DNA of 64,000 nucleotides from positions 102,501 through 166,500 of the forward strand of contig JAOTOM010003817.1 in the NCBI GenBank assembly GCA_034440615.1, given 5' to 3'. Each line of letters begins with the position of its first letter. The stretch's first letter is position 1. Below, piece by piece: positions 11,566 through 24,117 of the stretch. Position numbers and translations under genes: made by a program. Under the pieces are notes generated by a model. The model did no database searches. It saw nothing but the letters and a program-made list of their open reading frames with translations, and was not told the origin of the DNA. The stretch comes from Ashinkailepas kermadecensis. Lineage: Eukaryota > Arthropoda > Thecostraca > Neolepadidae.

Positions 11566-12280
11566 TGGTTTTCTGAGCGCCATCTGAGGAATTTGTTTAT
11601 TTTTATAACATTTGGTGCTGGCTGCAAGGCAACTGTCACACGAGCTAAGATGTATCCTCAGCGAATAAATTCACGGCAAGAACAAGCATTGAACAGCAAT
11701 GCATAAATGACAATGCAACAATGCAACAATGTCAGTGCATACATAATCCAAACCTTCAAATTCCACGCCGTCACGCCCATCGTTTTCGCTGTGCTATACC
11801 GTTTTGTAAATGACTTTGAGAAGGTATGGAAGCTGGGAAGCTCCAATCATGCAGGCTGTAATAACAGAAAAGAAGTTTGTTGGAAGAAAATGCATTTAAA
11901 AACATCATTCATCCCATTTTATATGGGGCATGGATGTTGTATTGTATGCTTGTGAGGGGTAATTTGTCCCCTCAATGTTGGCTTTTCCCATGGGCGTATG
12001 TTTCGGAAAATTATTGAGGGACCAGTGGAGTACCTATATTTGCGTCAAGCAGGAGGGGCAAACAGGTTTGCAGGGGGGGGGGGGGGGGGGGGCACCTACC
12101 CCCATTAAAAAGTCCTTGGATTTCGACCGCTATTTTGTCAAAGGGGACATTTCGAAATAATATAATTAGTTATCAACTAAATTGTCCTGTGGAGGGGCCT
12201 CATCTACCACTATGGTTTCTGTTTGGTCGGATTTCAACCCTAACTCCACCACCCAGTTCTAAGGTTTTCTTTTGGTATCC
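11566..12280. other. No gene seen; G21 tract and family G-like fragment
   Basis: The 11955-12100 interval (GGGGTAATTTGTCCCCTCAA) resembles 9985-10040 and ends at a G homopolymer of about 20 bases at 12073. No coding segment was recognised. Confidence 0.4.
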
Positions 12281-12289
12281 CTTGATAAG

Positions 12290-14335
12290 TTACCTCACAC
12301 TGCTGAAATTACACCTATACCACAAAACCGGATCGGTATCCCAAAAAATTAAGCTGGAGCCCTCCAAAAAGGAGGGATTCCAACAAATAAATGTCCGAGT
12401 CAGGAAAATGGCTTTGAAGCACCGAACATTTTTTTCCAGATGCCTTAAAAAATTGCGTATAGCACCGAAAAGCATACCGGATCTCGAAAAATCGAGGTGG
12501 GACACAAAAACATGGCGCCAGAGGCTCGAAAAATCCGGCCGGGATTCGGACTTTTAAAAAACCCAGAAAAGATCCACAAAAATCGCGTTGAGCCCAGAAA
12601 GCTGGCGTTGGGTCTCCGGAACCACGCGCCTGGGCGCGATAAGTCGCGCTGGGACCCAGAAAAATCGCACCGAAGCCCCAAAATCGTACTGGGGCCCCAC
12701 AAATGTGCGTCAGAAGCCCCAAATATACACAGCGGGACCCTAAGAGTACAACGGTGCCCGAAAATGCAACCAACCCTCCAAAGCGCACCGAGTCTCCCAA
12801 AACGCGATAGGGCCTTAAAACATGCGTTGCAGCCCTAAATAAACATACCGGGAGCTTTAAAAAAAATACACTGCAAGCTCGCAAGGCGCACAGGGGCCAT
12901 GAGAACGCACAAGGGCCTGCAAAAGAGGCTGGGCCACAAAAGACAACATGGTTCCAAACCGTAGAAAACGACCCGGAGCTAAATAAACACATCGGGATCT
13001 TCGAAAACGCCCTGAGACGTAGGAAATACTCGGTGCACAAAAACGCAACAAAGCCCTAAAACGAGCAGGGTTTCGAAGATGTATTGGGCCCAGAACTTCA
13101 ATTTAAAATGTATTACCCACCACTTTAAAATACAAAATTTCACAATTGCAGGCATTCCAGTTCATAGCACCCGGTCGCCACGACGGCAACGTCAGTGCAC
13201 GTGCACACCCATCTTTCGTATTCGGTGCATTCGCCACACTTCGTGCGATGCTACGGTTTCTGCTAGGCCTTCTGCGATTTGCTAATTGCTGCCACGTGAT
13301 AGACTTGCGCCATATTTGACGTGATGGAATGCTTCGTATGGGCGTTCACTGCGAAAAGTCGATTGATTAAATTCGATCATTAGTTTCCTACTTCCCCCAT
13401 TTTCTGGTAGTTATGAAATGCGGTTTCCGCTGAGCTTTGATGCACTTCATATCTTTGCTGCTATCCTCCGAGATTGGCTACCGAACCGAGGCCATGCCTC
13501 AGCGTTCTTTTTTTGGACCCGTTGCGTCTTTCTTGGTCTATGATTGTGTATTATGGCTCCAATCCATTTTTGTTAGGGGCCTAAAACATTTTCGAACCCC
13601 CTGCTCGTTTTAGGGTTTGTTGCATTTTTGTGCACCGATGATTTTTTTACGTGTCAGGGCGTTTTCGAAGATCCCGATGTGTTTATTTAGCGCACGGTCT
13701 TTTTGTTTGATTTGGAACCATGTTGCCTTTTGCGGCCCCAGCCACTTTTTTCAGGCTCTTGTTCGTTATCATGACCCCTGTGTGCCTTGAGAGCTTCCGG
13801 TGTATTTTTTAGACCTCCCGGTATGTATATTTATGGCTGCAACGCATGTGTTAAGGCCTTGTCGCTTTTTGTGAGACTCTGTGCGCTTTGGAGGGCCAGT
13901 GGTATTTTCGACCCCCGTTGTGGCTCTTAGGGTTCCGATCTGTTTATTTTGGGCTTCTGACGCACACTTGTAGGGCCCCAGTACAATTTTGGGGCTTCGG
14001 CACGATGTTTCTAGGTCCCAGAGCGGCTTATCGCGCCCAGGCGCGTGGTTCCGGAGACCCAATCCTAGTTTTCTGGGCTCAATACGATTTTTTAAAATCT
14101 TTTCTGATTTTTTTTTTAAAGTCCGAATCCCGGCCTGATTTCTCGAGCCCTTTGCGCCATGTTTTGTATCCCACCTCGATTGTTCGAGATCCGGTTTGCT
14201 TTTCGGTGCCGTACGCAATTTGTGAAGGCATCTGATAATATGTTCGGTGCTCCAGAGCCATTTTCTTTACCTGGGCATTCAGTTGTTGGAATCCCTCCTT
14301 ATTTTGGAGGGTTCCAGCTTGATTTTTTTCGGATA
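12290..14335. repeat. Large imperfect inverted repeat, ~750-bp arms
   Basis: Left arm about 12330-13075 and right arm about 13590-14325 are reverse complements with many substitutions. For example, GTTTATTTAG at 13681 pairs with CTAAATAAAC at 12978, and CGATAAGTCGCGC at 12638 pairs with GGCTTATCGCGCC at 14025. The ~510-bp centre is unrelated unique sequence. Both arms consist of a degenerate ~30-bp repeat alternating G/C-rich and T- or A-rich blocks. Long frames across it follow the repeat and are not credible genes. Confidence 0.8.
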
Positions 14336-15240
14336 CCGATCCGGTGTTTGTGGTCACACTGTGCTTACGTGTGGCCCTAGACGCCAATTTTTTAGAGCCT
14401 CGACGGGACTACCGATGGGAATTGTGGATCCCGAGCGCGATATTTTTGGGGGGGACCGTTTCGAGTTTGTGGGACGCGTTGTATTTAGCTCTGGCCCCAA
14501 CGCGATTTTGGCGGTTCCTGTTGCAATTTTTCGGGCCTCGGAGCGAGTTTTCCGGGGCTCGCCGTATTTATTTGGAGACCCATACGTGAATTCTGGTGGA
14601 CCGACGCGAATTTTGGTGGCCCCAGCGCGATCTTTGAGGCCCCGGCACGATTATTGGGAGCTTATCCCTCTCAGGATGGAGGGGGCATTTTTGTCCCTTT
14701 AATATAGCACTGCGGCCACTGAAGGTGTTTTTTTTTGTCCCAGAGTGACATTCCGGTTAAGGATTTATTTTTGGGGCAGCTGCAACTTTTGGGGCCCCGG
14801 CGCGACCTTCTGGGCCTCCAGTGTGATTTTCAAGGCCTGCGACGCGACTTTTTTTAGTTCAATGTGATCTTTTGGGCCCCGACGTCATTTTCTTGGATCC
14901 CTAGCGCGAGCTATAATGGCCTCGACACTTTTTGTGGGTCCAATACGTCTTGGGGGCTTTTGGCGTCATTGTTGGGCCCCCAGAGTGGTTATCCATGTCC
15001 GGATTGTTTTTCGTTGCTCCGGCTTCATTTGTTTTGGTCCCAATGAGACTGCTGGGGCACGGTACGACCTGTCGTGCCCCTGGCATGATTTTCGTGGTCC
15101 GGGCGTGAATTGTTGGTACCCCAGGCTCAGCGTAACTTGCGGGGGCCCGGCCGGATCTTTTAGGGCCCATATCGAGATTTTAAAGTACCCATACACGACT
15201 CCTACTATTTCCTAGGTTTTTTCTTGCAAATTATAGGCCT
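14335..15240. repeat. Degenerate ~30-bp repeat (gcgcgatttt...gggcccc)
   Basis: The right arm continues outward as a single-orientation array of units such as GGCCCCGGCGCGACCTT and GCGCGATTTTGGCGG at roughly 30-bp spacing, each heavily diverged. Confidence 0.75.
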
Positions 15241-16600
15241 CCTGTCGCGTCTTAAGGGTCTCGTCTCATTTTCTAGAGCCTTTTTACCGGTTTTCGACGT
15301 CTCCTTGTGTGTCCTACTCTCCTCCATATTCAATGGTCCTCCTCTCCCGTCTTGGAGGGCCTCCTCTTGGACTCTGGGGCCCCTTTAACATGGCATGGGC
15401 CTTCCTCTCATCTTCCAGGGGAATTCTCTGCCAGATTAGGAGCCTCCTGCCACGCCTCGTGGGCCTCCTCCTTTATCCTGGCAAAGCCTTACCAGTCTTG
15501 AGGGATCTTAAATTTTGGAAACCTCACCTCCTTCCATACCTGCTACCACTCCCATCTCAAGGGCCTCCTCTCATTTCCTGGGAACTCTTTCCGGTCTTCG
15601 GGGCCTCATTTGGTCCAGGAGACCTACTCCTTCTTGAGGGACTCCTCTCGAGTCCGGCAGGTGCCTCATTTCTCTTCTAGAGGCCTTCTTTTTCAAATTA
15701 GGGGCCTCCTCTCAAGTCTTGGGGGCCTCCTGCTCTGCGTGTGGATTCTATCTTTACCCATCTTAGAGGTGGTCTCTTATCTCCTGGTGGACTCCTCTTC
15801 TCTCCCAGGCGCCTCCTCTGCCAAATTACTGGCAACCTTTCCTATCTTAGTGGCCTTGTTATTTCCCGGGGACCTTCTTAGCTGTCTTCGAGCCTTCTTC
15901 TCCGTCTGGGAGCCATCTCTCTTATCCAATGGCCTTTCTCTCCTATTTTAGGGGCCTTCTCGTTCATCATGGTGTCTCATTTCCAATCTTGTGTCGTTCT
16001 CTTCCGAATTAAGTGCCTCCTGCCACGTCTCTGGATCATCCTTTTCTATCTCGGTGGAACCTCGCCCGTTTGGGGCCTGCTTTTGCGTCTCCGAAACCTC
16101 ATCTCATATCCACTGGCTTCCTTTTCCGTCTTAGGGCCTCCTCTCATATTCTGGGGCCTCCTTTCCGGTGTTGGGGCCGCCTTTGCAATCCTGGTTGCCT
16201 CCGTGCAATTTTTGACACCCTCTTGATTTCTGGGGACTCCTACCCTCTCCTAGGTGACTCCTTTTTTTCAACTTAGGGGCCTCCTCTCACGTCATGGGGG
16301 CCTCCTTATCTGTGTTTGGAGCCTCATTATCCTCTTAGCAGGGTGCTTTTGCGTCCTGGTCCTAGATCTTCTCTTCTAGGGTCCTCCTCTTCCAAAATAT
16401 GGGCCTCATCTGGCTGGTCTCGGTGGCCTTCTCTCATTCCTGCGGAGACCTTCTTACCCGTCTTGGGGCCCCTATTGCGTCCGAAGAAATCTCCCCTATC
16501 ATGTCTTAATTTTATATTGCAGGGGCATCCTCTTCCGTCTTGGGGCCTCGTTTTACAAATTAAGAATATCCTGGCACCCATCGGAAGCCTTTTCGTCTAA
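15240..16600. repeat. Degenerate ~30-bp repeat (gggcctcctctc...)
   Basis: The array changes to units of the form GGGCCTCCTCTCATNTTCTGG with the same approximate spacing and high divergence. No stop-free host gene is implied; the open frames reflect the repeat. Confidence 0.75.
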
Positions 16601-17825
16601 CGTGGGTGGCTTCTTGCCCGTCTCGGTGGCATCCTTTCCGTCCTGAGGGCCTCCTTTTCGTGCTGGAGCCTCCTTTTCGTCCTGGGGCCTCCTTTTCGTC
16701 CTGGGCCTCCTTTTTCTCCTTTTCGTCCTGGGGCCTCCTTTTCGTCCTGGGGGCTACCTACCAATCTCTGTTCTACGTCTTAGGGGCCTCCTTTTCGTCC
16801 TTGGGTGCATTCTTTTCATTCTGGGGGCCTCCTTTTCGTCCTGGGGCCTCCTTTTAGTCCTGGGGGGCCTCCTCCCAATCTCTGTTCTACGTCTTGGGGC
16901 TTCCTTTGCGCCCTGGGGGCATCCTTTTCTTCCTGGGGGCCTCCTTTTCGTCCTGGGGGCCACCTCACAATATCTGTTCTACGTCTTAGGGATCTCCTTT
17001 TCGTCCTGGGGGCCTCCTTTTCGTCATGGGGCCACCTCCCAATGTCTGTTCTACGTCTTGGGGGCCTCCTTTTCGTCCTGGGGACCTCACCCCAATCTCT
17101 GTTCTACATCCTGGAGGCCTCCTTTTCGTCCTGGAGCCACTTTTTCGTCCTGGGAACCTCCTCCCAATCTCTGTTCTACGTCTTGGTGCCTCCTTTTCGT
17201 CCTGGGGGACCTCCTCCCAATCTCTGTTCTACGTCTTGGGGGCCTCCTTTTCGTCCTTGGGTGCATCCTTTTCGTTCTGGTCCTTTTCGTCCTCGGGGGG
17301 CCTCCTTTTAGTCTTGGGGGGCCTCCTCCCAATCTCTGTTCTACGTCTTGGGGGCCTCCTTTGCGTCCTGGGGTATCCATTTCGTCCTGGGGGCCTCCTT
17401 TTCGTCCTGGGGGGCCACCTCCCAATCTCTGTTCTACGTCTTAGGGGCCCTCTTTTCGTCCTGGGGGCGTTTTTTTCGTCCTGGGGGCCTCCTTTTCGTC
17501 CTGGGGGCCTCCTTTTCGTCCTGGGGACCTCATCCCAATCTCTGTTCTACGTCCTGGCTTTTCGTCCTGGGGGCCTCCTTTTCGTCCTGGGGGCCCCTTT
17601 TTCGTCCTGGGGGCCTCCTCTCAATCTCTGTTCTACGTCTTCGGGCCTCCTTTTCGTCCTGGGGCCTCCTTTTCGTCCTGGGGGCCTCCTTTTCGTCCTG
17701 GGGGCCTCCTCCCAATCTCTGTTCTACGTCTTGGGGTCTCCTTTTCATCATGGGGGCCTCCTTTTCATCATGGGGGCCTCCTTTTCGTCCTGGGGGCCTC
17801 CTTCCAATCTCTGTTCTACGTCTCT
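16600..17825. repeat. Homogenised gcctccttttcgtcctgggg array with interspersed spacer motif
   Basis: Units of 20-22 bp (GGCCTCCTTTTCGTCCTGGG) occur in clusters of one to five. The clusters are separated by a second conserved motif, CCAATCTCTGTTCTACGTC, which recurs at least 14 times from 16761 to 17805. This gives an irregular higher-order repeat. Long plus-strand frames (for example 17026-17838) are translations of the array. Confidence 0.93.
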
Positions 17826-17899
17826 TATAGAGACCTGATTATATTTACTGGGGGCCTCGTCAGTCTTGAGGCCTCATTGACAGCATGATCTTCTGTCCC

Positions 17900-18268
17900 G
17901 TCGGCCTCCTTGCTCACCTTTTTTGCTGTGCATTTGCGGATAGGGGCCTCTTCAAATTTCAGGGGGGGCGGCGCCCCCCCCCCCAGTTTCACGGCAGGGG
18001 GGCGATTTCCCCCGCTTCCCCCCCCCCCTCGGTGGCGACGCCCTTGCAAAACTGTTATGTATGTATGTATGTCTGTGCATGAGCCTGTATGTCATGTATG
18101 TATCGGCCCTTTACGCCAGGTTCTTTGTTTGACGGCGTCTCATATTTCCTCGCTTGCTTAATTGATATAACCGGATGCCACATAAGCCGGATTAACGTAA
18201 TTCCTTCTTTAACGTAACAATATTTAGCGGATGGCACTCTGCCTCTGCTGAAGAATACAAAAAAAACA
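17900..18268 (+). mobile_element. G/C-run element end plus LINE-like 3' tail copy
   Basis: 17945-18050 carries GGGGCCTCTTCAAATTTCAG, two long C runs and GGTGGCGACGCCCTTGCAAAA, resembling a MITE terminus. From about 18055 it runs into (TATG)n and the LINE-like tail also found at 9165-9412, ending in an A-rich tail at 18268. Confidence 0.6.
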
Positions 18269-19310
18269 CTTCGTTGATTCAGTTGCGCTGCAAATGATAC
18301 GTTTGTGACTCATCCGGTAATCAGAGCAGACCTTGGTACCAAGCGGACCAATGCTGGGTACTAATACTAAAGGCTACGACCGAATCCAGTAGGTATTCTA
18401 GTTCCAGCCCTAGTGACGTCAGCAGGAATGTGCGAGATTTCTAGTAGAATCTACCAGGATTTTGGTATATACGGTTACGTCACGTAAACGTTCCAAATAT
18501 GTTTCAAAACCTTGCTAAGATTCATCTGTGGCGCAGCGAAGACATCAGTGTTGTTGTGGTTGGGCATACGGTGTTTCTGATTGTTGGTACGGGAGATTGA
18601 AATATGAGGCTGATGAATATTGTTTGGATTCCTAGGTTATTGAACATGCTGTTATGTTTCGTGCATAATTCTTCAGTTTATAGGATACAACAACCCTCAA
18701 CCTGTTATCGTTCATAACCCTTAAGGTTTCACGAATTGAAATTGAAACCATAGCCGGATTTGCTAAATGTGAGCCTAGGCTTACCGGTAAATTTATGCTT
18801 TAATGTGTTTTATGAATCCTTGGAATTAATCATTCCAATGCAATGTTTATGAAGGTAACTAAGATGATGGGATCACTCATTTTCTGTGCATATACTTCAG
18901 GCTGTGAGCAAAATAACACCAAAAATGGCTTTCATTTAGGTAGCATAGCATTATAAAATAAATGTAAAAAATGACGCAAAACCAAACCTAACCTCTCCTA
19001 ACCTCCCTTTGGAGAAAAAGCTTCGCTAGCCATGTCTTGGAATATTATAATCTTGAATGTGGCATGAACACCAGATGAAAGCAACATACATGTTATGACA
19101 GATATAACAGTAATTCAATACCCATTGCCCAGCATAGGAAAACCATTAGATGGCACTAAAAAGTAAGCATATTTGGCATGACATGTGCCCCACTATCTGC
19201 TCTCTAGCCCTGTGTGAAGTAATAAGAAGGTAAAATATTTTGTAGAGTAAGTGGGAAGTATCTTCGATGCAGGTTATCAAAATTGAGTTGAAAATTATGT
19301 CTGTGTATTA
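18269..19310. other. No gene seen; one family T terminus at ~18800-18925
   Basis: ATGCAATGTTTATGAAGG and GAGCAAAATAACACC match the family T ends at 6800 and 8270. AACCTAACCTC-type runs follow at 18985. There is no coding exon. Confidence 0.45.
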
Positions 19311-19312
<2 letters not shown>

Positions 19313-19395
<83 letters not shown>

Positions 19396-19403
19396 CATAT
19401 ATG

Positions 19404-19479
<76 letters not shown>

Positions 19480-19490
19480 TATGTATATAT
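19313..19490. repeat. (AT)n microsatellite
   Basis: About 180 bases of alternating TA with a few ACATATAT and TATGTATG interruptions around 19380-19405. Confidence 0.98.
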
Positions 19491-19499
19491 ATGTGTGTG

Positions 19500-20141
19500 G
19501 GATTTGCTCCAGAGCTTTAAGGGCAGCATTAAAGTGCATTTTTCATGGAAATATCCTCATTTCCAACTATTATGCTTTTGTCAACTCAATTTTCTTGTGA
19601 ATTACCATGCATAATTAATGACATTTTCTTACTGGAGTGCATATGCATTGGAGCATTATTTCTGCATGGTCACATCATAGACTGTACATTTTAGTAACTT
19701 GAGGTGCACTGTGTGCATTAGCTGGTTCAGTGACCAATGACCCCTAAAGGAAAAGGCACACTGAGTGCACTTGGGATAAAAATTGGACTAACTGCAGTGC
19801 AAAAGATGCTATTAAGAGAAGGATTTGTGGCCATGCATGCATAAAAGATAAATAAAGCATTAAGCCACCTCTTTTTATGACAAGAAAGGTGCTTTTTATG
19901 GAATAGCAAACAATTTCAGCATTTGGTAGGAATATCTGGTAGGAATGCTGGAGAACAGCATTAATTATATCTGTGGTCTTCTCTTATTCCAAAATGGTGC
20001 GGAAAAGTGGCTGAAACATGTCCGTGTGTATTCATGCCAATATTATAAGCTTCAGTATGTTGGATATTCAATTTCAGCTCAATTTCAATCGAAGTTTCGT
20101 CAGTTCAGGGAGGGGGTTGGTCACTTGGTGGCCTCACTCTG
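19500..20141. other. No gene seen
   Basis: Moderately AT-rich sequence. No repeat family or exon was recognised. Confidence 0.4.
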
Positions 20142-20151
20142 GGATGCACTC

Positions 20152-20319
20152 GGTTGGTTGGTTATTGGTTTTACGACACGTCGACCGTTGAGTCACATAG
20201 CGTCGCCAATCTCTCACGCCGATTGGTCGCGGGCGAAGAGTAGCGACAGGTGAGATTCGAACCCACAACCTTTCGATTGTGAGGCGAGCATCTTACCCCT
20301 AGACCACTCGTCCCCTCTT
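20152..20319 (-). mobile_element. tRNA-derived SINE (head type 1), full length
   Basis: On the minus strand it reads a tRNA-like head with an A box (GTGGTCTAGGGGTAAG) and B box (GGGTTCGAATC). A body follows containing CGACCAATCGGCGTGAGAG and TTGGCGACGC, then a tail ending in TCGTAAAACCAATAACCAAC. A 10-bp target-site duplication GGATGCACTC flanks it at 20142-20151 and 20320-20329. The B-box promoter looks intact. Confidence 0.95.
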
Positions 20320-20594
20320 GGATGCACTCATGGCCAGTGCTATCGACAGGCCTTCAAGGCTGGTGCAGTGGAAAAGTCAAGCTTTCTATCCAAATGTTTG
20401 CTTGAAAAAAAAACAAGGAATCCACAGCTTTAAGCTGCAGTGTTTTGAGGTTGTGGGAGGAACTGCTACCGTTCACACCACCTTCCCTTCCCCAACAACA
20501 GAAATACCTATATTTAATGGCTGGATTTTACATTGGATGTCTAAGCCCCTCTCAGTGATTAAGGCTCAGTGTTCACACATCCCAGTTAGAGTAG

Positions 20595-20873
20595 CGTGGA
20601 CAGTGGCGTACCTAGTATTTGCATGTGGGGGCAAACGGATTTTGAGGTGGTTCAAGCAACACTCATACAAATAGTCGCCGGATTTGGACTAGTATTTTTC
20701 ATAAGTACCCATTCTTGTTTTCTGCTAAGATGAGTAGGAACAACTTAATTTGGCGCTGCAAGGTGCCAAGCCCATCACCATCGTTCCAAGGTCAGTGGAT
20801 TTCAACCCCCTCCCTCCTGTTCAAATGCTTCCGAAATGGCCGGCAAGTTTTCATATATAAAATGGCCGGCATA
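20595..20873. other. Possible MITE-like segment
   Basis: AGTGGCGTACCTAGTATTTG at 20602 resembles termini of invertebrate MITEs that insert as variable-looking 'not-so-unique' ends. A possible complementary end, GGGGCATTTGCCCC at 21290, lies beyond the AT tract. No duplication was verified. Confidence 0.3.
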
Positions 20874-21158
<285 letters not shown>

Positions 21159-21159
21159 A

Positions 21160-22680
21160 TTATTATACTATAGATTACTGGGGTGCAAAATACATGAAGT
21201 TAATGGGAAGCCCGACAACGATGGGATGCATGCTCCATGGTACCTCATGTTAAAAGTCTAAATTATCAGGGGACAGAGCTAACACTGAGGGGCATTTGCC
21301 CCTCAAAAATATATAAAAGAACACCCCTGGTGTAGACGCATATGAATGAGAAATGGAAAACAATCCTGAAAACCGGCTGCAGGTTCCGTATCCGCACATG
21401 GGTGATAAGGGCGTGACATTCCACCCGGTATCGGTACCTCCGCCTGTAGCCTGAATATAATGTTGGCCCCTTTTCCTGGCTGGAGGAGTACCAACTTTCT
21501 CATGGGAGACACATGCCACCAGTGCCCCCACCCTTGTTTACGCCCTTGCACCGAGTGGGGAGGAATTATGCTGCAACATTTATCTCTTACTTGCTCCTAC
21601 CCCTCCTTTCCAGCCGTGATCTTCAGTTGGCCTGTCTCATCATACTTCTACTACCCGTGGCACCTCGCGATTCCTGCGGCGCTCGACATGCATGCAGTCA
21701 GCGTGCGTGGGTTCAAGCAAAAAGTCATAGTGTTAGGAGAAAATAAAGCTCATATTCGTGAACAAGATTCTTCAAGCTTTCCAATGAACTCGATTTTGTC
21801 CCATTTTGATGGTATTTAAGATCGAAAATATCGTGTGGAAAACACGGAAGTTTGGCTGTAGCGCCTACGGGACCGAGTCCAGCCCATGTGACGTCACCGG
21901 TTGCCAAACGATATTGGAGGGCCCCGAACCAATGCACATTCTCAAGCATTTTACTCATTTTGCTCGATGCCAATTTGCTAAAATTTGAGTTGTGGTTGGT
22001 TCGGTTTGTGACAATAGTTTCATATCTCTATGTGGTTGCATTTTGTTGTTTGGCGAGCAATGGAAGCAAATTGATGTCATGCTTCTGAATTGAGCTGCAT
22101 AACCTAACGTCTTTGGTAAGTCTTGTCTGACGACTCATCAGTGGAATAGGTAACCTAGAATATGTGGTATTCTACATATCTAGTGTAAACAACGCTACGG
22201 CAGAAAGTAATAGAATACCATGAAATGTATACTGCAGCAAGTTCACTACAGCTGTAATTCCTCCAAATTTTGTGCTTCTAGTTTCAGATCTTAGGTGCCT
22301 GAACCCCCCCCCCTGTGAACGTTATGTGAGAGGCATGTTGACCGGGTATCTTCTGCATTTCCTACGGTAGCGTTGCTTGCACTTGAAATGTAACGGAATG
22401 TGGTGTGTACAGAACCGGGCTGTTGAAATAAACAACTTGAACAGGATATGGATGCAATGTTTCCTTCCAGAGAAAGTTCCACGATGACAATTCCAAATGG
22501 TCCAATTGGACATTCATTGTATGAGTGGGCTTTAATTAAGTATTTTGCTCTTTACTTTCATGGGAAAATATTATTACATAAAGCAACTCGTATGATAGTG
22601 TAGGGTAATCTAAAGTGCAACATTAACCAACGGCCATGACCGCTAACGATTGTGTGATTGGGTTAAACAAAAGTGACGGA
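21160..22680. other. No gene seen
   Basis: Mixed sequence with short open frames only. No recognised exon or element apart from the GGGGCATTTGCCCC motif near 21290. Confidence 0.4.
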
Positions 22681-22682
22681 GC

Positions 22683-22758
22683 TGAGATTCGAACCCACCA
22701 TCATCCTTACTGAAGGCGGATGCCTTAACCAACTGTGCCAATCGTCGGCATAGCGTGG
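22683..22758 (-). mobile_element. tRNA-like sequence (SINE head or tRNA pseudogene)
   Basis: The minus strand reads GATTGGCACAGTTGGTTAAG (A-box like) and GTGGGTTCGAATCTCAGC (B-box like) with tRNA spacing. The expected acceptor stem is not convincingly paired and the shared SINE body does not follow clearly, so I call it tRNA-derived rather than a functional tRNA. Confidence 0.6.
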
Positions 22759-22974
22759 GCCGAGTATGCGATGTAGAGCATGCTGACTGAGGAGATGTTT
22801 ATTTCCTTGACGATCTCCGATGAAGTGTTGGATGTTCTTCAGACAGGAAAATCTTGTTTTTTAGTTCTAATTTGTGATGGATGGGGTGAGATGTATGTTA
22901 AGTAAGTGTGCACGGCACAGACCCCTTTAAGCAGGCATGGATGCAGTTTGAAAATTATTGATAAGGGATTCAAT

Positions 22975-23610
22975 CCACATGTGTTAAGAGAGATCAGGGG
23001 AATAGGGCCGGATAGCTAGGGTAGATAGGCATTGATAGGTGTGTGGGATATTGGAGGACTGGTTCTTCAGGATGTGGCATGGTTGGGGAGGGTCTTTTAC
23101 CAGGCTTATATTATCTTCCATTTACAGACTTAACTGGATGGGCCCTTGGGTCTCTTATTAAGTCTAAACGCTTTATAACTTTATATAGGGTGTACCTAGC
23201 AGTGGATTCAGCACCTTCCTTCAGGATGTGATACTGATGAGATTGTCTATGGTAGCACAATGGGTATGATGGGAGGAGTTTGTAATTGTTGAGTGTGTTA
23301 TGCAATAGGAAGTGAGTCTCTTATTAAGTATAAATGCTTTATAACTTTATATAGGGTGTACCTAGCAGTGGATTCAGCACCTTCCTTTGGGATGTGATAC
23401 TGATGAGATTGTCTATGGTAGCACAATGGGAGTGTGTTATGCAATAGCAAGTGAATTGGTGCTAGATAGGCTGCGATATATGGCTTCCTAGGAACTTGAG
23501 GTAAGGGATTGATTGGGGTGAGAGTATGTACATTTCTAGTACCTTTTCCAGATAGGCTTAACCCAGATGGGCCCCTGTGGCACTTATTAAGCCTTAACAC
23601 TTTATCACTT
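22975..23610 (+). repeat. Dispersed repeat family C with internal 160-bp duplication
   Basis: CTTATTAAGT...AACTTTATATAGGGTGTACCTAGCAGTGG occurs at about 23152 and again at 23312, followed by GATGAGATTGTCTATGGTAG in both. A third related block (CTTAACCCAGATGGGCCCC, TTATTAAGCCTTAACACTTT) is at 23557. Other family copies are at 26810-27060 and inverted at 29130-29390. Confidence 0.75.
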
Positions 23611-24117
23611 TATGACTGGTTTCAGCTTAACATGATTGTAATAAGTGCTAAGCATTACAAGTGTATATTTTTATCTGGGTTGTACTTCATCTTGTGGTAA
23701 AATACACTTCATGTCTCATGTTTTCTTTGTTCTGTATTATTTTTATGGCTGTTGTGACTATTTTGTCTTGTTAAACATGCACTATTTCAAGTAGTGTATT
23801 ATTTCCTCTGTGGATTGTACTATTTCATCTGCCTTTGTGTTAAACACTACTGTGTTATTTCTGCACAATTTAGGTAGCACCTTCCTCTAGTAGTTTATTA
23901 TGTTGTGGTATAATTTAGTGAATGCACAACCAAATATGCTTTAAAAATAGTAGCTTTGTCTTTGCTTTGGTGGTGCATAATGACCATCTCTCATTTTGTA
24001 TGAGATCAGCAAAACAATCAAGATCTCTCCAGTTGGCATGCTCTACATTGAGTATTCTTATTGACTCCATCTGGGTGATTGAAGTAGGTGGTTGGTTAAG
24101 GTGTTTGTTTTCTGGGT
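23611..24117. other. No gene seen
   Basis: T-rich sequence without recognised coding or repeat content. Confidence 0.4.

Noticed and set aside
12315..13040. 241-codon minus-strand frame
   Set aside because: Follows the degenerate ~30-bp repeat of the inverted-repeat arm; the other arm and frames are similarly open.
17026..17838. 270-codon frame rich in FSSWGPPFRPGG
   Set aside because: Direct translation of the 22-bp satellite; overlapping frames on both strands are equally open.
22683..22758. Functional tRNA gene on the minus strand
   Set aside because: A/B-box-like motifs only; stems do not pair convincingly.
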